Part shown: piece by piece, positions 1 to 11,548 of the stretch
Position numbering within the stretch: the first letter of the stretch is position 1
Layout of the letters: the number at the start of each line of letters is the position of its first letter
Assembly (NCBI GenBank): GCA_034769895.1
Contig: CM068372.1
Coordinates: forward strand, 242,382,343 to 242,446,342
Source: Magicicada septendecula
Lineage: Eukaryota > Arthropoda > Insecta > Hemiptera > Cicadidae
Reading direction: 5' to 3'
Length of the DNA stretch: 64,000 nucleotides
Program-made: the position numbers and the translations under genes
The notes under the pieces: model-generated
Database searches by the model: none
What the model was told of the DNA's origin: nothing
The model's input: the letters and a program-made list of their open reading frames with translations, nothing else

Positions 1-62
1 GTTTTATACATGTATATTAACTCATACGTAATTTACATTAAAATGAAAAAATTATAATTTTA

Positions 63-929
63 TTGCCTGGCAACAAAATTATTTTATTTTTAACAATTAC
101 CATTGTTTCAAAAAGTTTAAATGAATTTTCAAGTACTTTACTGTTGTTAAAACGTAAAAGGTTGCTGGTAAACTACCCCTTCCCCGTAACCGATCTTCAC
201 CAAAATCAAAATTCCTTGAGATCTCTACAATTCAGGGATGTATGCAAAAAATTATTTGATTCTGTTTGAATTTGCGGCTGTTATCGTTTGCCATAGAAAA
301 TACGCTTGATAAAAAAACGTTGCAGGTAAACTACCCCTTCCCCTTAACCGATCTTCACCAAAAACAATAGGTCTTGAGTACTCTACAAATCAGGGCTGTG
401 TGCAAAAAATTATTTGATTCTGTTTGAATTTGCGGCTGTTATCGTTTGCCATAGGAAATACCCTTGTTAAAACATAAAATGTTGCAGGTAAACTACCCCT
501 TTCCCTTAACCGATCTTCACCAATAACAATAGGTCTTGAGAACTCTGCAATTCAGGGCTGTATGCGAAACATTATTTGATTCTGTTTGAATTTGCGGCTG
601 TTATCATTTGCAAAAAAAAAAATTCCCTTGATAAAAAAAACCGTTGCAGGTAAACTACCCCTTTCCCTCAACCGATCTTCACCAAAAACAATAGGTTGTG
701 AGTACTCTACAAATCAGGGCTGTACGCAAAAAATTATTTGATTCTGTTTGAATTTGAGGCAGTTATCGTTTGCCATAGAAAAAAAATCTACAGACAGACA
801 CACAGACACTTTTTGAAAAACGACTTTTTTTCGTGTTTTGAGTGTAGTACAATCAGAATCTGCAATAATCTTGAACATGATTTTTTTTTGCCATCACCAT
901 ACTTCCATTTCCTTAAGGAATATGGAAGT
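63..929 (+). mobile_element. Tandem-core/microsatellite element, copy 1 (non-autonomous)
   Basis: The module order is seen directly. A left end starts with the imperfect palindrome TTGCCTGGCAA. About four tandem core units of ~162 bp follow, each with a conserved block ending in GATCTTCACC. Next come a short CAGA-type microsatellite, a ~110 bp right region, and a right end at 901-929 that is a near-perfect palindrome around CCTTAAGG. There is no real coding capacity. The plan (left end, ~160 bp core repeats, tetranucleotide microsatellite, right end with hairpin) resembles Pearl/MINE-type elements of molluscs and insects, some of which are treated as Helitron-like. That class assignment is inference. 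Confidence 0.7.
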
Positions 930-945
930 AAAAATTATAATTTTA

Positions 946-1653
946 TTGCCTGGCAACAAAATTATTTTATTTTTAACAATTACCAGTTTCAAAAAGTTTA
1001 AATGAATTTTCAAGTACTTTACTGTTGTTAAAACGTAAAAGGTTGCTGGTAAACTACCCCTTCCCCTTAACCGATCTTCACCAAAATCGAAAGTCCTTGA
1101 GATCTCTACAATTCAGGGACGTATGCAAAAAATTATTTGATTCTGTTTGAATTTGCGTCTGTTATCGTTTGCCATAGAAAATTACCCTTGATAAAAAAAC
1201 GTTGCAGGTAAACTACCCCTTCCCCTTAACCGATCTTCACCAAAAACAATAGGTCTTGAGTACTCCACAAATCAGGGCTGTATGCAAAAAATTATTTGAT
1301 TCTGTTTGAATTTGCGGCTGTTATCGTTTGCCATATAAAATACCTTTGTTAAAAAAACGTTGCAGGTAAACTACCCCTTTCCCTTAACCGATCTTCACCA
1401 AAAACAATAGGTCTTGAGAACTCTACAATTCAGGGCTGTATGCGAAACATTATTTGATTCTGTTTGAATTTGCGGCTGTTATCGTTTGCCAAAAAAAAAA
1501 AAAATCTAAGACAGACAGATAGACACACAGACACTTTTCGGAAAACGACTTTTTTTCATGTTTTGAGTGTAGTACAATCAGAATCTGCAATAATCTCGAA
1601 CACGATTTTTTTTGCCATCACCATACTTCCATTTCCTTAAGGAATATGGAAGT
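946..1653 (+). mobile_element. Tandem-core/microsatellite element, copy 2
   Basis: This copy lies head to tail with copy 1, 16 bp further on. It has the same left end (TTGCCTGGCAA), about three core units, a CAGA-type microsatellite near 1506-1530 and the CCTTAAGG palindrome at 1625-1653. Confidence 0.7.
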
Positions 1654-2081
1654 AAAAAGTGCTTGCAAAACACAGTTTCCTTTTCAAATCATTTTCTACA
1701 AAAACATATGTTCTCTTTGGAATAAGCAGAAGATTTGAATGAGGACACTCACTGAATATGAATCTATGCAAAATTGACATGATATGGTGCACCCACTAGC
1801 ACATTTTAAAATATTTACAAGCACGATATAAGACAACTTAAAACTACAGATTTGTCATGTTACAGATTATCTCATTTCAAACAGAAAACTGTAATTTTTT
1901 AATTTATAAAAAACTCAAAAATTTTGTCACTATTTTTTATTTCTAAGACCCTTCTTCAGTACTTCTACCACAATTCTCAAATTATTACTCTTCTTAATGT
2001 ATATCAATAAATGAATAATATTTTAACAACTACTTTATTTATATTACTTAGTTCAAAATTTTGAGAACCAAGAAAAATCTA
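1654..2081. other. AT-rich sequence, no gene seen
   Basis: No ORF, RNA gene or repeat family is recognised. The segment is carried again at 10879-11306 as part of the 2.3 kb duplication and lies just outside the Tigger target-site TA, so it is probably older flanking DNA. Confidence 0.5.
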
Positions 2082-2300
2082 CAGTAGAACTCCATTTATC
2101 CGAACTAATGAGTCCCAGACGTAATTTATGCAGAAATTCGGATAATTGGAACAAACGTAAGAGAAAGGTTACGTTGAAAGCAAACGCGAAAATTGCTCAG
2201 AAATCACTTTTGTTTATTTTTATTACATGAGTACAGTATCTTAATAAAAACCAGGTCATACGAAAACTTCACTTTTATTACAAAAAATAATAATAATAAC
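2082..2300 (-). mobile_element. Tigger/pogo-like terminal fragment
   Basis: It starts with CAGTAGAACTCC directly after a TA at 2080-2081, as expected for the terminal inverted repeat of a TA-inserting Tigger/pogo element. It is the same sequence as the left end of the Tigger at 11307. After about 219 bp it breaks in an (AAT)n run and a tandem-core element follows, so the rest of the transposon is missing here. Confidence 0.65.
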
Positions 2301-2301
2301 T

Positions 2302-3198
2302 CTACAATACAGGGCTGTATGCAAAACATCATTTGATTCTGTTTGAATTTGCGGCTGTTATCGTTTACCATAGAAAAAGTAAAAAATTACCCTTGATAAA
2401 AAACCGTTGCAGGTAAACTACCCCTTTCCCTTAACCAATCTTCACCAAAAACGATAGGTCTTGAGAACTCTACAATTCAGGATTTTATGTAAAATATTAT
2501 ATGATTTTGTTTGAATTTGCGGCTGTTATCGTTTGCTATACAAAATACCCTTGATAAAACAAAAAACGTGGCCGGTAAACTACCCCTTTCCCTCAAACGA
2601 TCTTCACCAAAAACAATAGGTCTTTAGTACTCAAGAAATCAGGGCTGTATGCAAAATCTTATTTGATTCTGTTTGAATTTGCGGCTCTTATCGTTTGCCA
2701 TAGAAAATACCCTTTTAAAACATAAAATGTTGCTGGTAAACTACCCCTTTTCCTTAACCGATCTTCACCAAAACGAAAAGGTCTTGAGAACTCTACAATT
2801 CAGGGCAGTATGCAAAACATTATTTGATTATGTTTGAATTTGCGGCTGTTATCGTTTGCCATAGGAAATACCCTTGTTAAAACATAAAACGTTGCAGGTA
2901 AACTACCCCTTTCCCTTAACCGATCTGTACCAAAATCAACAGATCTTGAGAACTCTACAATTCAGGGCTGTATGCGAAGCATTATTTGATTCTGTTTGAA
3001 TTTGCGGATGTTATCGTTTGCCAAACAAACAAAATTACCCTTGATAAAAAAAAACCGTTGCAGGTAAACTACCCCTTTCCCTTAACCGATCTTCACCAAA
3101 AACAATAGGTCGCGAGTACTCTACAAATCAGGGCTGTATGCAAAAAATTATTTGATTCTGTTTGAATTTGCGGCTGTTATCGTTTGCCATAGAAAAAA

Positions 3199-3246
<48 letters not shown>

Positions 3247-3363
3247 TTCGAAAAACGACTTTTTTTCATGTTTTGAGTGTAGTACAATCAGAATCTGCAA
3301 TAATCTCGAACACGATTTTTTTTGCCATCACCATACTTCCATTTCCTTAAGGAACATGGAAGT
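2302..3363 (+). mobile_element. Tandem-core/microsatellite element, copy 3, left-truncated
   Basis: There are about five core units and no TTGCC left end. Its microsatellite has become a pure (AC)n tract at 3203-3244. It ends with the CCTTAAGG palindrome at 3335-3363. The tail region is over 90% similar to copies 1 and 2. Confidence 0.65.
3203..3244. repeat. (AC)n microsatellite
   Basis: About 21 uninterrupted AC units stand where sister elements carry CAGA/CA mixtures. This shows microsatellite turnover inside the element. Confidence 0.95.
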
Positions 3364-3365
3364 AA

Positions 3366-4442
3366 AATATCGGTATGGAGAACCATACATGACTTCCATA
3401 TTCTAAGACTTATATTTAAAATCATTTTCAGCCAAACAGCCAGGGAAGGAATTTAAAAAAAAAAAAAACTTCTTTCTTGCCAATAACGTAGTACACATAT
3501 AAAAAATATTATCCCCTCCCCCTTCAACTATAATTTTGATTTATAGAAAATTACCCCCAGCCCGTTCAACTAGCCTCTTCATTTATAGATATTTCATCTA
3601 CGTTTCTACAGTGGATTATTAAGATCTTATCAGGATACTTTATCAAAATTAAGTACTTTACTCATGTTACAACAAAAAATGTTTCAGGTAAACTGCCCTT
3701 TCCCCGTAACCGATCTTCACCAAAATCAACAGACATTGAGTTCTCTATAGCTCAGGCACATATGTAAAAAATTATTTGATTCTGATTGAATTTACAGCAG
3801 TTATGGTTCGTTATATAAAAAATTACCCATGTTAAAACATAAAACATGAGATTTATAATACATATCTAAGATTTATAATTAAAATCATTTTTGAAATAAA
3901 ATATTTTCATAGAACCTACTAACGCTGGGGAAATCTGAGGAGCCAATCAGAGTTGGGCCTACCTGTCACTCTGCCGAATTTGGTGGAAAGCCCTGTCACT
4001 GTCGTCAAAGTATCAGCCTTGACAGGGTCCTCTTTTTCTGCAAAATGGGAGAGGAGGCTTGAGATGGAGTGAGTGACATGGTCCCCACCTCAATGAAGAA
4101 CCCATTGTTTTATAAAAATATATTTAAATTTTGAAAACTGAAAATTCTTTTCTTGTTGTAAATATTTATATTTTATAATCAAAATGACTTTATCAAAAAA
4201 CAAACATTATTTTTTTATAATAAGTACTTACATATGTTTCTTAATATGCTTACTTTTTCTTCAATGTTGATGATCATTTCCAAACATTCTGACAAAATTG
4301 TATCTACAGAACAGTTAACATTCCCCAGGTTTCCATTTCTGCTAATTTCTCATTACATCTTCCACTGACGTATTATTAACCATTTCATAAACTATCGTAT
4401 AATCTTTTCAGATTTTGTGGTACAAAATCTGAAATTTTCAGA
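3366..4442. repeat. Composite dispersed repeat
   Basis: It begins with the palindromic end ATCGGTATGGAGAACCATAC that also caps the inverted arms at 8098 and 14297. Pieces of the arm sequence, a degenerate core unit (about 3650-3850) and a more GC-rich block (about 3900-4110) follow. The whole composite recurs in opposite orientation at about 53446-54270, so it is a mobile or duplicated unit. No coding sequence is seen. Confidence 0.6.
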
Positions 4443-5812
4443 TTGCCTGGCAACAAAATTATTTTATTTTCAACAATTACCATTGTTTGAAAAAGTTTAA
4501 ATGAATTTTCAAGTACTTTACTCTTGTTAAAACATAAAAGGTTGCAGGTAAACTACCCCTTCCCCTTAACTGATCTTCACCAAAATCTAAAGGCCTTGAG
4601 TCCTCTACAATTCACTGACGTATGCAAAAAATTATTTGATTCTGTTTGAATTTGCGGCAGTTATCGTTTGCCATAGAAAATACGCTTGATAAAAAACCTT
4701 GCAGGTAAACTACCCCTTCCCCTCAACCGATCTTCACCAAAAACAATAGGTGTTGAGTACTCTACAAATCAGGGCTGTATGCAGAAAATTATTTGATTCT
4801 GTTTGAATTTGCGGCTGTTATCGTTTTCCATAGAAAATACCCTTGTTAAAAAAACGTTGTAGGTAAACTACCCCTTTCCCTTAACCGATCTTCACCAAAA
4901 ACAATAGGTCTTGAGAACTCTACAATTCAGGGCTGTATGCGAAACATTATTTGATTCTGTTTGAATTTGCGGCTGTTATCGTTTGCCAAAAAAAAAATTC
5001 CCTTGATAAAAAAAACCGTTGCAGGTAAACTACACCTTCCCCTCAACCGATCTTCACCAAAAACAAAAGGTCGCGAGTACTCTACAAATCAGGGCTGTAT
5101 GCAAAAAATTATTTGATTCTGTTTGAATTTGCGGCAGTTATCGTTTGCCATAGAAAATACGCTTGATAAAAAACGTTGCAGGTAAACTACCCCTTCCCCT
5201 CAACCGATCTTCACCAAAAACAATAGGTCTTGAGTACTCTACAAATCAGGGCTGTATGCAGAAAATTATTTGATTCTGTTTGAATTTGCGGCTGTTATCG
5301 TTTGCCATAGGAAATACCCTTGTTAAAACATAAAACGTTACAGGTAAACTACCCCTTTCCCTTAACCGATCTTCACCAAAAACAATAGGTCTTGAGAACT
5401 CTACAATTCAGGGCTGTATGCGAAACATTATTTGATTCTGTTTGAATTTGCGGCTGTTATCGTTTGCCAAAAAAAAAAAATTTCCCTTGATAAAAAAAAA
5501 CCGTTGCAGGTAAACTACCCCTTTCCCTCAACCGATCTTCACCAAAAACAATAGGTCGCGAGTCCTCTACAAATCAGGGCTGTATGCAAAAAATTATTTG
5601 ATTGTGTTTGAATTTGCGGCAGTTATCGTTTGCCATAGAAAAAAAATCTACAGACAGACAGACACACAGACAGACAGACACACACACACAGACACTTTTC
5701 GGAAAACGACTTTTTTCATGTTTTGAGTGTAGTACAATCAGAATCTGCAATAATCTCGAACACGATTTTTTTTGCCATCACCATACTTCCATTCCTTAAG
5801 GAATATAGAAGT
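4443..5812 (+). mobile_element. Tandem-core/microsatellite element, copy 4 (seven cores)
   Basis: This is the longest copy, with the TTGCCTGGCAA left end, about seven core units, a CAGA/CACA microsatellite (5652-5694) and a slightly decayed CCTTAAGG palindrome at 5785-5812. Copies in the window range from three to seven cores, so unit number changes within the family. Confidence 0.7.
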
Positions 5813-6619
5813 AAAATTACCCTTGATAAAAAAAAAACCGATGCAGGTAAACTACCCCTTTACCTCAACCGATCTTCACCAAAAACAATAGGTCGTGAGT
5901 ACTCCACAAATCAGAGCTGTATGCAAAACATTATTTGATTCTGTTTGAATTTGCGGCTGTTATCGTTTGCCATAGAAAATACCCTTGTTAAAAAAACGTT
6001 GCAGGTAAACTACCCCTTTCCCTCAACCGATCTTCACCAAAAACAATAGGTCTTGAGAACTCTACAATTTAGGGCTGTATGCAAATAATCTTTTGATTCT
6101 GTTTGAATTTGCGGCTGTTATCGTTTGCCATAGGAAATACCCTTGTTAAAACATAAGACGTTACAGGTAAACTACCCCTTTCCCTTACCGATCTTCACCA
6201 AAAACAATAGGTCTTGAGAACTCTACAATTCAGGGCTGTATACGAAACATTATTTAATTCTGTTTGAATTTGCGGCTGTTATCGTTTGCCAAAACAAAAA
6301 TTTCCCTTGTTAAAAAAAAAAACCGTTGCAGGTAAACTACCCCTTTCCCTCAACCGATCTTCACCAAAAACAATAGGTCGTGAGTACTCTACAAATCAGG
6401 GCTGTATGCAAAAAATTATTTGATTCTGTTTGAATTTGCGGCAGTTATCGTTTGCCATAGAAAAAAAATCTACACATAGACAGACAGACACACACAGACA
6501 CTTTTCGGAAAACGACTTTTTTTCATTTTTTGAGTGTAGTACAATCAGAGTCTGCAATAATCTCGAACATGATTTTTTTTGCCATCACCATACTCCCATT
6601 CCTTAAGGAATATGGAAGT
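5813..6619 (+). mobile_element. Tandem-core/microsatellite element, copy 5, left-truncated
   Basis: It joins the palindrome of copy 4 directly to core sequence. It has about four core units, a CAGA microsatellite and a terminal palindrome at 6592-6619. The missing left end points to unequal exchange between tandem copies rather than independent insertion. Confidence 0.6.
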
Positions 6620-8097
6620 AAAAAGGATCAAAAATGTATTTAATATTAAATATAAACCCTACAAATTTCAAGTTTTAGCTCTTATAGTTTACAAGGAAAT
6701 GTTTCTTTTATAGCAAAAAATTAACTTACAGGAACTGTTGCTCAAAGTTCCAACTGTATATATTGTGGATCCTGGGCTATAATATGGGTCGTCCAAGACA
6801 ATAGATTTTTCCTATACGTATGTTTATTGAAAAAAGAAAAGGAACACATTTTTCTTTACTCTTTCATTCTTTAAATGGCTAGTCTTTAAATGTATATTTC
6901 CCAGTCTTATGTGTCCTTAGAGTATGTCTCTTCCTCTCATTTTTTTTATGACAACATAGAACTCATCATATTTTGAACTAAACAGTTCAAGCCTCCTATA
7001 GCACTTCACACTTAATTACATTTCCTCTGCTGTAAATGCAGTGGCATCATATACATCAAAATTCATGTATTTATTTCAACAAACATTTTTACGAATTCTG
7101 TCCAGATTGCATTGTTCATGCCCTTGTTTTGATTTTGTCTGATGCCCATGGAGGCATCAGAAGTCCCGTCTGGGACAAGTCTCTAAAATCTGGTTTTATA
7201 GACTCTATGACTGTTTGTGTCAGACTATGGTAATTTTTATATGTTTGTTCACACCTTTCATTCCTTTTATATTTCTTCTATGATTGAAGTTCTTTTGTGG
7301 ACTGTCCACATTTTGGATCCTTATTAGTAAACAAAGTGTGGAACTATAAAGCCTTATTTGTCTTATTGCTAGTGCTTAATATTTACTCTTTTAGAATATC
7401 TACAATGATTAGATTTTATCACAACATGTATAATTTTTGAAATGTCAGCAGTTGTTGCTGTTCTCATTCTGTTTTGTGACATGCAGTCTCACTTCTGCGA
7501 CACACCATCTAGTGCAATAATATAGAGGATTACATTTATTTTCCTCCATAGCTTCTTACAGCTTTCTGTACCTTCTGTATGCTTTCCACAGAAACGTCTT
7601 CAACACAGGATCCAATATGATAATTATATCTTCGAAGTTTTTTTTTATAAGGAGATAGATTCAATACACCACAGAACAATACAACTTCAACGGAATCTTT
7701 ACTTACTGATCACACGGTACACACAAATCTAACATTTTACTGAAATGTATGTTTTCCTCCGCATTAACATAATTCCACATGTACAGAATTCTCTATTATT
7801 TCTGGTACCAGATATATTTATAATTTTATTTATATCTTGTTCATTACTCTGTTCTAATAAACTATAATATTTTTCACTTGGGCCACACAATATTTTGCTT
7901 GAACTGCAATCTGGGTTAAGTAACTGTTCAAACATAATCTCACAATTTTTAGAGATATTTTTTTCCACTAACAAATGTTTTTGTGGCTTTATTATTTCTA
8001 CAATATCTCCCAGGATATTTCTTCTTTTTTGTCTACATAATTACTGCAGTGAGGCATCTTTAAAATACTAACAATACTATACTGCAACATAAAAAAA
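6620..8097. other. AT-rich sequence without recognised gene
   Basis: No TE family or RNA gene is recognised. Apart from the minus-strand ORF at 7729-8040, listed separately, ORFs are short and lack coding character. This may be residual host intron or intergenic DNA. Confidence 0.4.
7729..8040 (-). CDS. Possible coding exon or fragment, unknown product
   Basis: An open frame of about 103 codons on the minus strand runs from just after an in-frame TAA (8041-8043) to a stop at 7729. The composition is protein-like, rich in Lys, Glu, Ile and Cys, with a CTCG cluster near the end. It has no ATG near its beginning and matches no family I recognise; in particular it does not look like the missing GUF1 C-terminus. 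It may be chance. Confidence 0.2.
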   Translation of the reverse strand, partial: LCRQKRRNILGDIVEIIKPQKHLLVEKNISKNCEIMFEQLLNPDCSSSKILCGPSEKYYSLLEQSNEQDINKIINISGTRNNREFCTCGIMLMRRKTYISVKC

Positions 8098-8890
8098 TCG
8101 GTATGAAGAACCATACATGACTTCCATATTCTAAGATTTATATTTAAAATCATTTTCGAAATGAAATATTACCATAGAAACTACTTCTTTCTACTTACTG
8201 CTTCAGCCTTAACCACAGTACTGTGGTCACTAATGTATACCACCTCACGTTATCGCACTCGATTTTCACTGATGATGGGAGTCGATGGCATTGCCGAAAC
8301 GTCTGGTTTTGTAGAAAACATTGGACTACGGCCAAATATCCCGGGAAGGAATTTTAACAAAAACTACTTCTTTGTTGCCGATAACGTTGTACACATATAT
8401 ATAAAAAATATGCATAAAATTAATGGCTTGTATAAGTTAATGATTGATCTCCATTAAGTAGTGCTCAAGTTTCCAAAGTTTTAATATTATGATGTCCGTA
8501 ATTAAAACATCAGAGCAGGTTTAGTGTGAATGAGGGTACACCGTGAACAAAAATTTTCAACATTTCCTATTGAGCACTGCTTAGAGTAAAGCTGCGAATC
8601 TACAGTCTATGTTTCACAGAACAAACACGCGAAAAAGAAGGAGCGCTCCGATGTCACTCATGGACCCTCAGCATCTTGCAGAGGGTTCATTCCCTAAAGA
8701 CGAAAAGTCTGTCTATGAATCGTTCCTCTGTAAACACGTGCAGTTACACTGCCAAGCGATCCACAGGAAGCAAATTGATGTCCATTTTTTCGGCTTGCAC
8801 GCGTTATGTTGGTGTGGGTTTCGGCACTTTCCATTTAAAAAGCGTGCAAATTTAAGAAAATAAACATGAGTGAGGCCAGAAATAATGCGA

Positions 8891-8954
<64 letters not shown>

Positions 8955-9043
8955 CCCTGCCTTTTTATTGCTGTAGTCAATAATAAAATGGAAACGTAAA
9001 CATTACATAACTGAGATATGCTTATCTGCCACGAACGATATAT
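8098..9043 (+). repeat. Left arm of a ~0.95 kb inverted repeat, Penelope-like
   Basis: This arm is the reverse complement of 13372-14297, with point differences and a longer (TG)n tract. The outer end carries the imperfect palindrome GGTATG...CATAC. Near 8266-8315 it contains CTGATGA, a ~19 nt spacer and CGAAACGTC. Those are the two conserved boxes of a hammerhead ribozyme, typical of Penelope-like element repeats. Stem II is only partly paired here, but the copy near 54850-54900 still has GCAGT/ACTGC. The repeat is seen; the class is inference. Confidence 0.55.
8895..8953. repeat. (TG)n microsatellite
   Basis: About 29 TG units. The inverted partner arm has only about eight CA units at 13475-13491, so the tract expanded or contracted after the arms formed. 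Confidence 0.95.
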
Positions 9044-9290
9044 TATTACTGGAATACATTAAGAACAATGAGCTTTAACATTTAGCAAAAGTTGAACAAA
9101 AAATTCTTGTGGACAATACCCTTAAGAAGAGTTGAAGGGGTGAAAAACTTTTTTTTTTTTCAAAATATGTTAAAAATATGTATTTTACACAAAATTATCA
9201 AGACTACAAATTCAAAGTTGAAGCCCTAGTTTTATACATGTATATTAACTCATACGTAATTTACATTAAAATGAAAAAATTATAATTTTA

Positions 9291-10156
9291 TTGCCTGGCA
9301 ACAAAATTATTTTATTTTTAACAATTACCATTGTTTCAAAAAGTTTAAATGAATTTTCAAGTACTTTACTGTTGTTAAAACGTAAAAGGTTGCTGGTAAA
9401 CTACCCCTTCCCCGTAACCGATCTTCACCAAAATCAAAATTCCTTGAGATCTCTACAATTCAGGGATGTATGCAAAAAATTATTTGATTCTGTTTGAATT
9501 TGCGGCTGTTATCGTTTGCCATAGAAAATACGCTTGATAAAAAAACGTTGCAGGTAAACTACCCCTTCCCCTTAACCGATCTTCACCAAAAACAATAGGT
9601 CTTGAGTACTCTACAAATCAGGGCTGTGTGCAAAAAATTATTTGATTCTGTTTGAATTTGCGGCTGTTATCGTTTGCCATAGGAAATACCCTTGTTAAAA
9701 CATAAAATGTTGCAGGTAAACTACCCCTTTCCCTTAACCGATCTTCACCAATAACAATAGGTCTTGAGAACTCTGCAATTCAGGGCTGTATGCGAAACAT
9801 TATTTGATTCTGTTTGAATTTGCGGCTGTTATCATTTGCAAAAAAAAAAATTCCCTTGATAAAAAAAACCGTTGCAGGTAAACTACCCCTTTCCCTCAAC
9901 CGATCTTCACCAAAAACAATAGGTTGTGAGTACTCTACAAATCAGGGCTGTACGCAAAAAATTATTTGATTCTGTTTGAATTTGAGGCAGTTATCGTTTG
10001 CCATAGAAAAAAAATCTACAGACAGACACACAGACACTTTTTGAAAAACGACTTTTTTTCGTGTTTTGAGTGTAGTACAATCAGAATCTGCAATAATCTT
10101 GAACATGATTTTTTTTGCCATCACCATACTTCCATTTCCTTAAGGAATATGGAAGT
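9291..10156 (+). mobile_element. Tandem-core/microsatellite element, copy 6
   Basis: Duplicate of the element at 63-929: same left end, four cores, microsatellite and terminal palindrome. Confidence 0.7.
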
Positions 10157-10172
10157 AAAAATTATAATTTTA

Positions 10173-10878
10173 TTGCCTGGCAACAAAATTATTTTATTTT
10201 TAACAATTACCAGTTTCAAAAAGTTTAAATGAATTTTCAAGTACTTTACTGTTGTTAAAACGTAAAAGGTTGCTGGTAAACTACCCCTTCCCCTTAACCG
10301 ATCTTCACCAAAATCGAAAGTCCTTGAGATCTCTACAATTCAGGGACGTATGCAAAAAATTATTTGATTCTGTTTGAATTTGCGTCTGTTATCGTTTGCC
10401 ATAGAAAATTACCCTTGATAAAAAAACGTTGCAGGTAAACTACCCCTTCCCCTTAACCGATCTTCACCAAAAACAATAGGTCTTGAGTACTCCACAAATC
10501 AGGGCTGTATGCAAAAAATTATTTGATTCTGTTTGAATTTGCGGCTGTTATCGTTTGCCATATAAAATACCTTTGTTAAAAAAACGTTGCAGGTAAACTA
10601 CCCCTTTCCCTTAACCGATCTTCACCAAAAACAATAGGTCTTGAGAACTCTACAATTCAGGGCTGTATGCGAAACATTATTTGATTCTGTTTGAATTTGC
10701 GGCTGTTATCGTTTGCCAAAAAAAAAAAATCTAAGACAGACAGATAGACACACAGACACTTTTCGGAAAACGACTTTTTTTCATGTTTTGAGTGTAGTAC
10801 AATCAGAATCTGCAATAATCTCGAACACGATTTTTTTTGCCATCACCATACTTCCATTTCCTTAAGGAATATGGAAGT
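10173..10878 (+). mobile_element. Tandem-core/microsatellite element, copy 7
   Basis: Duplicate of the element at 946-1653, with three cores and the terminal CCTTAAGG palindrome. Confidence 0.7.
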
Positions 10879-11548
10879 AAAAAGTGCTTGCAAAACACAG
10901 TTTCCTTTTCAAATCATTTTCTACAAAAACATATGTTCTCTTTGGAATAAGCAGAAGATTTGAATGAGGACACTCGCTGAATATGAATCTATGCAAAATT
11001 GACATGATATGGTGCACCCACTAGCACATTTTAAAATATTTACAAGCACGATATAAGACAACTTAAAACTACAGATTTGTCATGTTACAGATTATCTCAT
11101 TTCAAACAGAAAACTGTAATTTTTTAATTTATAAAAAACTCAAAAATTTTGTCACTATTTTTTATTTCTAAGACCCTTCTTCAGTACTTCTACCACAATT
11201 CCTAAATTATTACTCTTCTTAATGTATATCAATAAATGAATAATATTTTAACAACTACTTTATTTATATTACTTAGTTCAAAATTTTGAGAACCAAGAAA
11301 AATCTACAGTAGAACTCCATTTATCCGAACTAATGAGTCCCAGACGTAATTTATGCAGAAATTCGGATAATTGGAACAAACGTAAGAGAAAGGTTACGTT
11401 GAAAGCAAACGCGAAAATTGCTCAGAAATCACTTTTGTTTATTTTTATTACATGAGTACAGTATCTTAATAAAAACCAGGTCATACGAAAACTTCACTTT
11501 TATTACAAAAAATAATAATAATAATACTCACACATAATTATAATTTTT

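Larger units (their letters stand above)
1..2300. repeat. Left copy of a 2.3 kb direct duplication
   Basis: This stretch is repeated almost base for base at 9229-11525 (offset about 9,228, drifting by a few bases in A-runs). I saw only scattered single-base differences, for example near 1749/10975 and 1975/11201. It contains two tandem-core elements, a unique-looking AT-rich segment (1654-2081) and the left end of a Tigger element. The match stops in an (AAT)n run at about 2300/11525. The left limit is the window edge, so the duplicated unit may be larger. It could be a recent segmental duplication or an assembly duplication. Confidence 0.9.
9229..11525. repeat. Right copy of the 2.3 kb direct duplication
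   Basis: This is the near-identical copy of 1-2300. In this copy the Tigger left end continues into a full-length Tigger element. The sequence after the (AAT)n breakpoint differs from that after the left copy. Confidence 0.9.

Noticed and set aside
738..1001. ORFs beginning MILFEF or MNLR in each tandem-core element (also near 3152, 5602, 9966, 11562, 51711, 52606)
   Set aside because: They arise from the repeated core plus microsatellite, change length with the microsatellite, and have frameshifted versions in sister copies.
63..6619. CRISPR-like direct repeats
   Set aside because: The 162 bp units are contiguous with no unique spacers, and the context is eukaryotic.
8161..8457. ORF of 98 codons in the left inverted arm (and its partner at 13954-14232, and 54776-54997)
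   Set aside because: It is a translation of the Penelope-like non-coding repeat; frames differ among copies and no domain is present.
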